From Brachypodium distachyon (lineage: Eukaryota; Streptophyta; Magnoliopsida; Poales; Poaceae): a stretch of DNA of 64,000 nucleotides. The position numbers and the translations under genes are program-made. Below are positions 11,176-22,995 of this stretch, one piece after another. The stretch is taken from assembly GCF_000005505.3 (NCBI RefSeq), contig NC_016133.3:46527237-46591236 (forward strand), given 5' to 3'. How positions within the stretch are numbered: the first letter of the stretch is position 1; the number at the start of each line of letters is the position of its first letter. The notes beneath the pieces were generated by a model that was given only the letters and a program-made list of their open reading frames with translations, was not told the origin of the DNA and did no database searches.

Positions 11176-11511
11176 TGGATGTATTTAGACATGATTTAGT
11201 GTATAGTTGCATTCAAATTCGGATGGAGAAATACTTGTTTTATTCGCTCAAAAAATTTAAACTTTGATCAAGTTTCTAAAATAATACCAATATTTACAAC
11301 ACTAAATTAGTTTTATTAAATCAATGTTTTTATAACTTCAACCTATTTAACTTTCTTTGACTTAGGATAAAACCTAAAGCATCTTATATACAAGGAAGCA
11401 TCAGCAAGAGCTAGATAATGAGAGCCGATAGCAGATGTTGTCGCTAGATAGCAATCGGTTCACACGTAATTCAAAGGTGAACTTGCTCCCGGGTGAAGAG
11501 GAAAAACTATA

Positions 11512-11710
11512 CTCCCTCCCATCATAAATTGTTGTCCTAAATTGTTGTCGAAACATTACATGCATCTAGACGCGTTTTAATAATAGATACATCTATATTT
11601 GGGCAAATTTGAATCAAGAATTTAGAATCAAAAGGAGTAGTATCTAGACGCGTTTTAAGAATAGATATATCCATATTTGAACAGATTTGAGTCAAAAATT
11701 TAGACATTCC
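11512..11710. repeat. Stowaway-type MITE, partly duplicated
   Basis: It starts with CTCCCTCCCATCATAAATTG after a TA and ends a first copy at about 11638 (AAAAGGAGTA). A second partial copy of the interior (TATCTAGACGCGTTTTAAG...) follows to about 11710. Confidence 0.65.
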
Positions 11711-12553
11711 GCTATCTACCCGAGACAACCTCGCGTGGAGCGTGGCTTACTTTTATCAAATAAATGCATCCATCAACCTCGCGACTGTTCCTATTATCGA
11801 TAAGCAATCCGCCTTCAAGAGGCCAGACTTGCACCATGGTCAGGAAGAGCACATCTATATCTTCCTGCACCAGCTGTGGCACATGAAACGAAATTAGGAT
11901 CACCGAGACAAAAGATAGCAGCAGCAATGAGCACGAACAGTTAGCCGGAGCCTTTGCTGGGGAACGTACAGACTCGCGCGCGATACAAGCAGATGCACGG
12001 TTGTGTTACGATGTCTGTCGAAGATTCAGGCGTCTCTCCCCTCTTGCAGTGGCTGTGCGTAGCGAAATCCTGCCTATGAACATAACCATTACAGTTGATT
12101 GTCCCTACCGACCATAGGAAAGATTTGCATCTTGCTAGGTGAGATGCTTAACAGCCTACATGTAACAACACCCAGAGATTCTGAAGAGTACGGGAGCTCA
12201 GAACGAAGTAGAAGGTGCTAAGCGGCTAGAGCTCCGGGGCCCGGGCATGCACATACATTCTGATACAACTGACAGACACTACAACATGCTTACTGGCGTT
12301 TCTCCTGAAATTCTGATACAGACACTGACACTACCAACCATGCTTAGTAGCATCTCCTGCAGCATGTCCATCCAACAAGCCTGCCAGCGCCGGCGATCAA
12401 CCAAGAGAAAGGCAGCACGACTGCCCTAGATGCTACTGTCACCATATTCATCGCCCCGCCGACCACAAAATAACGCCACTACTCTAGCATTCCATACAAC
12501 CAGTAGGCAAAATGCAGGGGACTAACTACATGTTAACTAACCATCTGCGTCCT

Positions 12554-15500
12554 TCACTCGTCTGGCACCAGCTCCATGTTCTGCTCCTCGTACCTCACCC
12601 CAACCAGGAACTGTATGCTCACCTGCACAACCAGGCAACAACACGCAGCGACATCGTAAGCAGTTCACTGGTGACCGGTAAATGAAGCCTAGTAGTTTGG
12701 CAGGCATCTCGTTTACCTGCTTCGGATCGTAGACGGCGAACTCGTTGTACTCGAGCGGCCCATCCTTGTTTCCAGAAGGCACCAGCTTGCCGCATGGCAC
12801 CTTCACGTCGTCCCTCCAGGTGATGTGCTCCGAGTCGTCCGTCGTCTTCCTCCCTACCCCCTTCACGCCGACCTTCTTTTCCTCCATAGATTTCACATCC
12901 TATATATTGTGCAAACAACAGGAGAGCAAGCATCAGATAGGAGCTACAGGTTTAAAGATTTACTGAAGGCTCTGCTGCATACGAGGTCTGACTGAGTACC
13001 TCTGCCCCCGGGGTGCCTGTTATCTCTTTGATCTCCTCTCCCAGAGAAGCCACTGCCAAGACCAGGTATCCTTCTGGACGATCCACCGCCGTGAAGCCAT
13101 AGCGAGCAGCCTCGGCTGCTGCGTCCGAGCAGACTATAGCTTTACCAAACTACACCAACAGCATACAGGATTTCAGCATAATGCTCAGTCCATCCACTAG
13201 TGGAAACCAATCACATAACTGATAAACATACCATGTATCCTGGCACAGGTAGATGACAAACAGCAGGCAGGAAACCTTTATGTATATGCCTGAGCAAGTT
13301 TGAGCTTCTAGTTCCTGTGGAGCACAAAGAGGCTAGTGTCAGAACAGACGACAACATCCACAGTACATAACCTAAATTATGTTAATGCACTCGTGGTTTG
13401 GACCATTCATTTGAGAAACATACCACACCAGAGAAGAACTTTGTTTGGTAAATTCTTGATGTCGTTATAAGAAGGAAATGCACTGGACTCAACAGCATAT
13501 ATCCGATCAATGGACACACCATAAACCTGCAAGAAAACAGATCACAAGGTAGAACCGTGTTGGAGAAAAGATAAAAGAAGAGCAGTATGATATCTTACCA
13601 CATCATCAACCTTGACAGGTTCATATGTTTTCTCCAGATACTTAGCAATCATCTTGTAATCCTCTGAATCCTCAACAACACAGTTGATTGAACAACCGAG
13701 CTTCTTGTAGCATTCAGACAGTGGGTCATCTAAGGTTGACCCAAATGTATCCCCTATAAGATGAGAAGCAACATTTATGTCACGGATCGTCTCGAAACCA
13801 GAGGCCACCTGCATGCCACACAATTGTCAAAATATCAGTACATCAACCAAAGGGACATAAAACGGAGATAATGCAAAAAATTAAGGAATAAGGTATCCGC
13901 CGTACGTTGTCAGCGATCTGTTCAAATCCCCTCATTGTATATGGCCGAGTTGTGGGGAATAGGGTGAACCACTTGTTGCTTATTTCTATCCAGAATGCAT
14001 CAGCAGCAGGGCGGGACTCCGGCGCTGGTTCCGCATCTCGAATCCACTGAAGTAGCATTTCCTCCCCTGCAAATAGGAATAGTTGACGCAGGCTGCAAAG
14101 AAAGGCAAACAGAAATGTAGAGGACAAACCTCTCTTCAAATGGAGATCTGTAAGCATCCCAACAGGAAGGTCAGGCAGATCTTGGGCCATCTCTGTCAAA
14201 GCATACCTGTTACACAAATCAGTAGGCATCAGTTTTGATGGATCTTCCAACGAACAGAGGGCATCTAAATTAGGAGACTAAACACTACATACATTTCAAT
14301 GATACGAAACAGAGACATTTGATTTTCCAATTATTTCACTAAGAAACAAAAGGCATATTTTCCAAACACAAATTTATTCAACATCTTCAACTAGCAATGC
14401 AGAAATAAATTAATTGATTCTTATATATTTTTGGCTGCACGTACAGGAAAAGAGATGTAAGGGTCGAAATGCAAGGCAGATTTTCCAAAGACAAATTTAT
14501 TCAACACCTTCAACTAGCAATGCAGAAATAAATTAACTGATAGCTATATATTTCTTGGCTGCACAGTAGCTTTACAGGAGAAGAGATAGAAGGGTCGACA
14601 CACAAGGCAGATTTTCCGAAGACAAATTTATTCAACACCTTCAACTAGCAATGCAGAAATAAATTAACTGATACCTATATATTTCTTGGCTGCACAATTG
14701 CTTTAGAAGAAAAGAGATGGAAGGGTCAAGCTTGCAGTGTGCTGCTGCAGATCCCAAATGACGAAGTGCCACACCTCCATGACGCACATCGTAACCAACA
14801 TCCTGCAAAGGAAAAGAAAGAATACAGTAATGTTGCTGGCAACCTGGGTTCCCCTTGAAAGCATGAAATCAGAAAAGAAAGGAACTAGAGAACGAAGTAC
14901 CATGTCCAAGGGGTACATCTTCATACTCTTCTTCTCAAACTTCTTTTCTCTCTCCCATGGCTCGAACTCATTTCCAGTAACCTCCTCAAACAGACGAACA
15001 AATTCCTTAATAGCATCATTGACACGGCTACCAAAATCCTCAACTCGTTCCTCTGCCATCTGATCATGGCCAATCGGACCCTTTTTGTAGTAAAGGTGTA
15101 AGCGGTTGTCAGGTACCATGATCAGCTGCATAATGCAAAACCTGCATAGAAACGGTCTAGTAAGTACTTGAACCAATTTCTACTTGGTTGCCACTCAGAC
15201 CTAATTCTATATGGTAACGCAGCAAATACATACTGGTTCATCTCAGATCCCAAGTCGCACACCGAAAAGGCACAATTGTAGATGACACCATCGTCCTCAA
15301 AGATACGCCCACCATCTTTGTCCAGTTTAGAGTCCTTATGGACTGATCTTTTGCCAGCAAGCTTCAGCTGCTCAATACAAACAGCACTGTTAGAAACTAA
15401 AATACTAAATGAAGCTAAAATTTAAGGAAAATGCACAAGGTAAAAACAATGACCTCTGCAGCAAGAGTCTCAATGGCCTCCTCACTTGGATCAAGCTTGT

Positions 15501-17772
15501 CCAGTGGTAGTCCTTTGCCTTCCGGAACAACATCAGATACAATGTCATAAGCAGCCAAAGGTTGGGCTTCCTTCTTCTGGATGCTATCAACTATCCAGTT
15601 CTCACTGACGATAGGAGTTCCACGCTCCCTGTGCATGCAGGGTCCAATTTGTCAAATGAACACATGATCAGGGAGCATAATGTAGAAGCACTTTTCAAAT
15701 AAATATAGAAAATGAACTGCATTAATATGTGCATCACATTTTAGAGAATGGAGCATAGTTAAAGACAAAAAGGTGATCAGCAGGGGATTACAGTGCTTCA
15801 GCAAATCCTCCCGAGCCACCTCTATCTCTCTCAGCTGGAGAAGCAACCACACATGTGACACCTGTGAAGGCAAAGGAAAGAACATCAATCATGTACCATC
15901 AAATGTTCAACAGTTCAGTTCATACATGACACAACCAACAGGATAGTACAACATGATACGCACCAAGCACAGAATTACTGACTTTTCCTCCATGCTTCAT
16001 AATTTGCTCCCTGAAATAAGCCTGGACGGTTTCAACCAACATGATCAGATTCATGCAACTGGTCAACATAACACATAAGGAGAACAATCTTCAAATACAA
16101 TACATGTGAGCGTGACATCCGTCCAGACAATGCAATCATCATGCCCGAGAAGATATGGGCCTCTTCATCCATATCACGTTTAGGGTAACCCTTCCCTTCT
16201 TGTTGCTTCAGCCACTGCAACAAATGAAATGCAGATTACATACCGCTCGCGATGTGAGGTAAATGCTCAAAATGTGACCTTATTACCTTGTTCACAAAAT
16301 CATTGCTCACGTCATCCGGGACCTTTATAGGACCACCTTTCCTTGGAGGATTGTTAGTGCGGAAAACGCAGCTAGCCCACTCACTGTATTTCCCGGTACA
16401 CTTGTATTTCCACCCCATACACTCAAGCTGACCACCACAAATCGGGCACTTTTCGAGAGGCCCGTAGAACAACATATCCTCGCTGTGGTCATCAAGCATA
16501 TTGTTAGGCATTAGTGTATTGAGCGGAGTAGCCGAGGTTTTAAAACAGGAAACTTTCATTTTATTCGTCTTGTCAAGCTTGTTAAATAAATTAATAAAAA
16601 TTGGCTGTGTTGATGCAGAGGCAGGGGTTTCAACCTCCTTTTCGAAAAAAAAGGAAACTTTCATTTATAATTTCAAATAAACAATACCAGCTCGGAACAA
16701 CTGCATCTTCTGATCCAGAAGCATCTTGCTCATTGGCTTCAAGGATCTTGCGCATGTCATCAATGGAGAGGTGTTCTCTTATGGCCTTGCAGAAGCCCAT
16801 GAACTCTTTCGTGGCACTATCCTTTCCATTTAGCTCAGATTGATCAGCTTTGAGCTTCTTGGTCTTTGTTGACGCCTCAGGCTCGACCGACTTCTTGTTC
16901 TTGGCGGGCGCCTGCTGCCCCCCTTCCTGCTCTTTGTTTTCAGCCTTCTGTCTTTTCGGGGCAGCCTTCCCTTCTTCAGCCGCATGCGTCCGTGATCTTG
17001 TCTCGTGTACCTACATGGGCATCAACATTACACAATCTGGTGAGCCACATAAAAATACTAGGAAAAGATATTAAGCGGGACAAGCGACATATATTAGCCA
17101 TGATCCAGCATGGGCAATTTAAAAAGTTAAACTGCATACATCATGCAAAAACAAGGGAAATGATTCTAAAAAACAAACAAAGGAAATGATCAGTTTTCTC
17201 CAACTCGAGTAACCGAGCAAGATCCACAACACTAAGTTCTACTGGAGTTCAATCCCTTCCCCATACGAGTAGCAAAGTTTTAACAAACAAAGAAGGTACC
17301 AGGTACAAGTACTATGTTTGCATCCTCAAGGCAGGTACATGCAAAGCAGTGCGTAGTGGCTATTCCGCAGTTGAAACACAAAAAATTGTCATATTCATGG
17401 TCATGATTGGTGGAACAAGAGGCTCGTCATAATTTCAAAAGGATGTTAAATTAACTTAAATCCATCAGACATGAGGGCATTTCAGAATCAATGGTACAAC
17501 CAACGGCATGTTATCGATATTTGCCATCAATAGACAAACCATTCTTGGTCAATCACTCAATCTAGCAAGCAGCACCACAGTACTAGATTACCCACCACTC
17601 CCAAACTAAGTACTTTTTTGCAATCCCAGTCACAAACACCAGAGGATCAAAGAAACAGGCGCGAGCAAAATGGAAGACATCAATGAGTACAGAACAATGT
17701 TAAGTGCTAATTTGCAACAATGTGTCATGTATAGACTGGATGGATGAGATGAGAGACACAAGAGCATACCAT
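12554..17772 (-). CDS. PARP3: poly(ADP-ribose) polymerase 3 (PARP3), 18 exons
   Basis: Exons on the minus strand: 17772-17770, 17010-16688, 16482-16287, 16214-16104, 16021-15964, 15861-15792, 15628-15454, 15367-15234, 15141-14901, 14802-14675, 14206-14130, 14066-13906, 13808-13599, 13526-13424, 13314-13232, 13149-13000, 12899-12717, 12622-12554. All borders are GT-AG, the phases agree, and the product is 824 residues. Domains in order: Lys-rich N terminus, PADR1/zinc ribbon (C121, C124, C137, C147), BRCT (about 180-300), WGR (about 315-430), PARP regulatory helices (450-620) and ADP-ribosyl transferase (630-824). It would act in the nucleus on DNA-damage or seed signals. The H-Y-E triad is replaced by C663, V697, E794, as I recall for Arabidopsis PARP3, so classic polymer synthesis is doubtful. 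Exon 1 codes only for the ATG; the family start MVHETRS agrees. Intron 10 contains copies of the end of exon 10. Confidence 0.95.
14351..14728 (-). repeat. three tandem copies of the PARP3 exon 10 end and 5' splice site
   Basis: Three units of about 123-131 bp (starting near 14351, 14473 and 14603 on the plus strand) share 'ggcagattttcc', 'caaatttattcaacacctt', 'ctagcaatgcagaaataaatta' and 'ttggctgcac'. The rightmost unit contains the real coding end of exon 10 and its donor (GTATCAG). In the other two, the donor-equivalent reads CTATCAG and GAATCAA, so GT is lost. Confidence 0.85.
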
Positions 17773-18499
17773 GGTGGCCGGAGAGCGAGGAGACGGAGGG
17801 AGACTGTCAAGCAAGGAGCATCAGGGTCTCGATCCATCCTTATCCCGGGGTCTAAATAGGCGCGGAGCGGCGGAGGGCGGAGGCGAGGGGGTGAGGTGGG
17901 GAGTTTGGGTGTCGCCGTGGTTGGGCTCCAGGTGTGCGCTCGCCTGCCTGCCACCGCGACACGTCGCCTGCCGCTCGCTCTCATGCAGATGCTAGGTGCG
18001 GCGTGGCTGCGGCTGGTGCTCTTGGGTCTCTGTGCCTCCGTGAGCCGGGCAGGACAGGCACGAAGCTTGTGGAGGCGTGGGGGAAACGGAAGGCGTCTTG
18101 GGACGCGGACTTTTTCTTTGAGCGGTGGCCCGTGGCGGTGGAGCGGTTAAATACTTGGATCATGCCGGCGGCTGTCTCCGCTACCAGATTACTGGATTTC
18201 GCTCGACCACAAAATGCAGTTTGCTTAGGTTTACTGGCTTTTGGCTTGTATAGAAAAAAACGAGTTTATATTGGTATTTAGCCTTTTCTATTTGTTTCCG
18301 GCTATTGTTACATGGTGTGGGTATAAATCTTAGTGGACAGTATCACAGACATCGGGTTAATATTTGGACGCCATTACTAATCTCTTCTCTTCAAACACAC
18401 AATCGAGATTCAACGACCGAGCAATCAACCTGTTCCTAACTAAAAATCAGATAACTTAGATATTGCAAACCAAAAGTGTATAATGCCGAAATTCAATGC
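17773..18499. other. PARP3 upstream region, GC-rich then anonymous
   Basis: GC-rich sequence to about 18160 covers the PARP3 promoter and 5' leader. The open frames on both strands here carry no known domain. From 18240 to 18500 it is AT-rich with nothing recognisable. Confidence 0.4.
17852..17859 (-). promoter_or_regulatory. TATA-like box of PARP3
   Basis: On the minus strand CTATTTAG lies about 80 bp before the PARP3 ATG in otherwise GC-rich sequence. The position fits a short 5' leader. Confidence 0.4.
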
Positions 18500-20724
18500 C
18501 ATTTTTCGTTGCGTGAGCCCTGATTGCGCTCTCTGAATCTCGAGGAGCTGCAGTTTTCTAATGCCGGCCTGCATGATCTTGTGCTTCCTTTTTACCGTGA
18601 GGAGGTGAGAAAAGTTATCATGGCTCTAAACCCGGACAAGGAGCCTGGCCCCGATGGATTCACTGCTAAGTTTTTTCAATCTTGCTGCCACATCATTCAT
18701 CTTGACATCCTAGCAACGCTGCAACTATTCCGGGAAGGGAATGGTCAGGATTTTCAGTTTCTGAACTCGGCATCGATGGTCCTTCTGCCCAAATCGGAAG
18801 ATGCTTGCTCCCTGCTCACTTCAGACCGATAAGCCTCATTCACAGCTTCGCCAAGATTGTCGCCAAGTTGCTCGTGCTCCGCCTCAGGCCCCACATGTCT
18901 TTGCTTGTCCGCCCTTGTCAGAATACTTTTATTTGGCACCGGCAAGGCCTCCGGCAGGGCGACCCTCTCTCGCAGCTGCTCTTTGTGCTAGTCATGGACT
19001 ATCTTAGGGCAATGGTTGCGGCCGCCGAGGGTTCTAGCCTCTTGCTTCCCATTAGCGGGCCTCCTATTGCCTCAAGAACGTCTCTATTTGCGGATGATGC
19101 CGTCATGTTCATCAACAACTCCTCTGTCGAAGCGAACCACGCAGCTGCCATTATTGGGTTATTTGGAGATGCGACTAGTCTACATGTTAATTTGGCAAAA
19201 AGCTCCATCTTTCCGATCTGTTGCCCGGGTCCAGATGACCTCCAGAATATCGTCGCACCCTGCCTTGTTCCCTTAATTCTTTTCCTTGTTCTTATTTGGG
19301 TATGCCTCTCTCCACGTCCAGGCTGCGAAGGGCTGATTTCCAGCCAATCATTGACAAGGTTGCGAAGAAACTCAGCGGTTAGAACGGACAGATCCTGTCC
19401 CCGGCCAGCAAGCTCACCCTAGTCACCTCTGTCCTCTCGGCTATCCTGACTTATCAGATGGTCGCGATTTCTTAGCCGCTGTGGGTTATTAAGCAGATTG
19501 ACAAGATGAGAAGATCCCTTCCTCTGGTCTGGCTTTGATCACTGTTGTGGGGCTAAATGTCTTGTGGCTTGTAGGAAGGTTTGTGTGCCTAGACAGTTTG
19601 GGGGCCTTGGTATCCAGGATCTTGCCTTGCATGGTCGTGCGCTTCGTGTCTGCTGGTTATGGATTGGTTGGCAGGCTGGGGATTCAATCCGTTTCCGCTT
19701 CTTTGCGAAGGACAAAATGGCCTTGGTGCTGTTTCAGGCCGGGACTGGTTTCAAGCTTGGGAATGGTCAAAGATGCTCTTTTTGACATGACCCGTGAGTT
19801 GACGGTGCCTTTCTCAAAGAGTTGTTTCCGGCAGTTTTCGCTCACAATGGCAGGATGCTCTCAGTCCATGATTCTTTGCTCAACAATCGGTGGATTGCCG
19901 CCATCAAGAGAAACCCGAGTCCGGAAGTTCTTGTCGATTTCGTGACGCTTTGGATGATGCTGCAGCTTGTCGTCCTTTCTGACAAGAAGGATGAGGTTAG
20001 GTGGAAGTTATCGGCCTTGGGTGCATGTTCTGCTGCCTCTGCGTACAAAATCAGTTCCATGGTCGCACTCTGTCCTTATTTGCGAAAGTGCTATGGAAGC
20101 CTAGGATCCCTCCCAAGATTAAGTTCTTTGCTTGGATTGCTTCTCAAGGGAGATGTCTCATAGCTGATCGGTTGGCCATCAAAGGTATCCCGCATGATCC
20201 GCTCTGTTCGTTCTGTCGTGTTGTCAATGAGACAATGCCATATATCCTTCTGAACTGCCCCTTCGCGCGGGGTTTTCTTGCTTCCCTCACCGCCAAGCTG
20301 CACCTCAAGTTCGTCGCCCCGTCGCAGCCCGACACTTCTACGTTTGCATGGTGGCCGAGGGCCTCAACCTTGCCGCATTCCGCCGCTGCCAGGGAGCGTC
20401 TCAACTCCGATCCTTCGTCATGCTCGCGTGGTGGTTCCTTTGGCTCAAGAGGAATGCAAGAGTCTTCCAGAATTGCCGCAGAAGCCTCGCCCAATTGAGT
20501 GATGCCGCCTTTGATGAGCTCTTAGCCTCGAAGAGGGCCGGATGTAAGGTTGCTTTGGGTTTAGGATGATTGATCGTTGTTGGTTCCAGACCGTTAGGCC
20601 TCCAGAGTAGCTTATGTTTTTTTTTTCCTGTTAGGCGTTGTACATATTTCTCCTCTCTCTTGTAAGCTACCTGGCCTCTTGGCTTGTCCTTTTCATCCTT
20701 AAGCAATGTGTTTCATAAAAAAAA
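18500..20724 (+). mobile_element. degenerate LINE (non-LTR retrotransposon) with RT and zf-RVT remains
   Basis: Plus-strand frames carry LINE reverse transcriptase blocks: EEVRKVIMALNPDKEPGPDGF (18596 on), HFRPISLIHSFAKIVAK, GLRQGDPLSQLLFVLVMDYL and LFADDAVMF with the catalytic Asp pair (about 19092). The zf-RVT domain follows near 20085-20290 (PPKIKFFAWIA, CSFCR, LLNCPFAR). It ends in an A-run at 20717-20724. The 5' part is missing, the frame shifts several times, and a block between the 'QNTF' and 'GLRQGDP' motifs is deleted. No target-site duplication was found. Confidence 0.88.
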
Positions 20725-22995
20725 TAGAGCATATAATATGTGTCTTTTTAGTTAAAAGTCAAAAGCATAAGTGAGTAAAGGTCATTGCACGCATATGTTA
20801 CCGTATTCCGATGAGGTTGCACTTCTTGACTATTGTTGACCGGCCGCGTAGGTTGCCTGCCAGTGTGGGACATGAGTTGGGCACAGACTGAAAACACGCA
20901 TGAGCATGTGATTTTGCACTGTACCCGACTACAACCCTTTTGTTACCATAGACGGTTCCACACGGAAAATTTGGAAAGCTTAAAGCATGTATCTAGTCTG
21001 TGTCCAACTTGTGTTCCATATCGGCGAATAGTCGTAATCAACGGGTGACATGTCATTGAAATACAGTATCATATGCGTGCAGTGACTGTAAATGTGATAT
21101 TTCGCCTGGTTCAGTGACTCTCATTTGCGATATCCAAAACACAATGACATCAGTGAGTTTTTAGCCAAGTTTAGTGATCCTGGTGTATTTTACTCTCAAA
21201 AGAGATACCCAAATAACATGTTTGGCAATTTTGCTGTGACACTTTTGGAATTTTTTTCTCCCAAGAGCATAATTTTAGTTTTCTCGCATAAACACACTCC
21301 AATGCTATTTTGTTACGCAAAACCCAAATGGTGTGATTCAAGCTGGCTGACGGTGGATCTAACTAGTTGGGCCATAAGTCAGTGACATAGCGGCTTGGCC
21401 AGATCTCATATAAACCGGCTCAGTTCGGAGTGACCATGGATTCTTGGGCGCAAAGGCGATGCATCCTTGCGGTGCAGTAGCGGCTATTGTTATCCACTCT
21501 AGCATGCTGAGTTCCATGACAACTGCTAGCCTCAACATCTCCTGCGCCGGCCACCAACATCGACGAGTGGTACAATGAGTCATCGATGACATGGAGTAGC
21601 AGCGGCGCCCACCTTCCATGGCCGAAGCCAGGGGCTTGATTAACAGTTGCACAACGAACATCGAGCGCCAGACGACGACCGATATGGCATGACGGGGGAA
21701 GAGCTTAGGTTATCTAACAATGTGTTCGACAAAGGCTATTAGCTGTGCGCCACCATCTACGTCGATAGCCCACGACCTGGCGACGGCGACGTCCGAACCG
21801 AGTTGGTTTAGATGATATATAGACGGCCTGTTGTGTCACCGGCTTTAATTTTCCACGTGTATAATGACTTGTGGGCTGAACTAGTCATGTCGATGTCAAC
21901 CAGCTTGATGCACAACATTGGATTTTGCGTAAGCAATAGCACTTTAGTTGTGTTTATGTGAGACTTTTTTTTTTTTCTGAAAGTTGTGATTTTCTCATAC
22001 TTAGCACACAATTATAGAGTTCCTTGGTATTTACTATTTTCCTACACAAGTCTCTCTCCCCCTCTCCCCCACTTTCTCTTCCCCCCTCTATCTATGTTTT
22101 TGTCCCAAATTTATCTCAACCCCCGTCACTATTTGTTTCTCCAAATTTTACTTATCATGTTAGAAGTTTTGTGCTTTAAATCTGATTTTGTAGCACGTGA
22201 CATCTTAACCCCACTTTTACATAAGAAAAAAATTCATTTCCTTTTAGCCACATTGTGACGGTGGTATACGATTCTTCTTCTCAGCCTCTACACACCAAAC
22301 GAAAATACAAGATAGTTCACCAAATCTAGTCGAACATCAGGCTTATACAAAAACAAAACGAGCAATAGTAGGAGAAAATTAACATGTGGAAGCCTCACAA
22401 TGACAATGGCTGAATCCCCCGTGGCCGTGTGTAGCAAAAAATTCCCTCACAACTTTCTTCAAGGGTTAAGAGTGACCGATGGGTTAGAATAACTAACACT
22501 AATCCCTACAACGATGCAATGTGGACAAAAAAACCCGCACACCTGTAAGTAACTTGTAAATGAATATGTAACTGTTATTTGTTGAAAACAATATTGTTCT
22601 GCAAAGCCCGAGAGAGCAACGTCAAAAAGATGTCTTTACTGATGCGTGTGACATGTTTATTGAACGTGACCTGTAAACCAAGAAACCTTATATCGTCTGA
22701 AACCAAGGAACCTTATATCGTCTGGAACAAATATCCTTTGTACAAACCTGTCAACAAATCATATAAGGAAGGAGTAATTCAAAAGGCTCGCGTAGAAAAT
22801 AAATAATTATCAGAATCTTTAGTTTTGAATGGCGACGTGGTCAAACAGCGACTCATTTTTTTTTTTTTTGAATTTGGCCTGTCTGCCTACTCCAAAATCT
22901 GAATCGAGCGGCCAGGCGGCCGGCTGTTCTGGTGCTCCTGTCATCCCCCCCACCCCAGTTCGGCGGCGCACACGGGCTTCCGCCACACCACCGCG
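20725..22995. other. intergenic between the LINE and BASS4
   Basis: No gene is supported. The sequence is mostly AT-rich with short open frames lacking domains, poly-T tracts at 21966 and 22857, and pyrimidine-rich runs near 22040-22110. From about 22900 it becomes GC-rich as the BASS4 first exon approaches. Confidence 0.5.

Larger units (their letters stand above)
9713..12553. other. intergenic between the SAP gene and PARP3, rich in MITE remnants
   Basis: The two genes point at each other, so this is a shared downstream region. It holds Stowaway-like pieces (10229-10311, 11090-11230, 11512-11710), a 93-bp tandem duplication (10901-11085) and a GC-rich patch around 10490-10800 with no domain. 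No gene could be supported. Confidence 0.5.
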
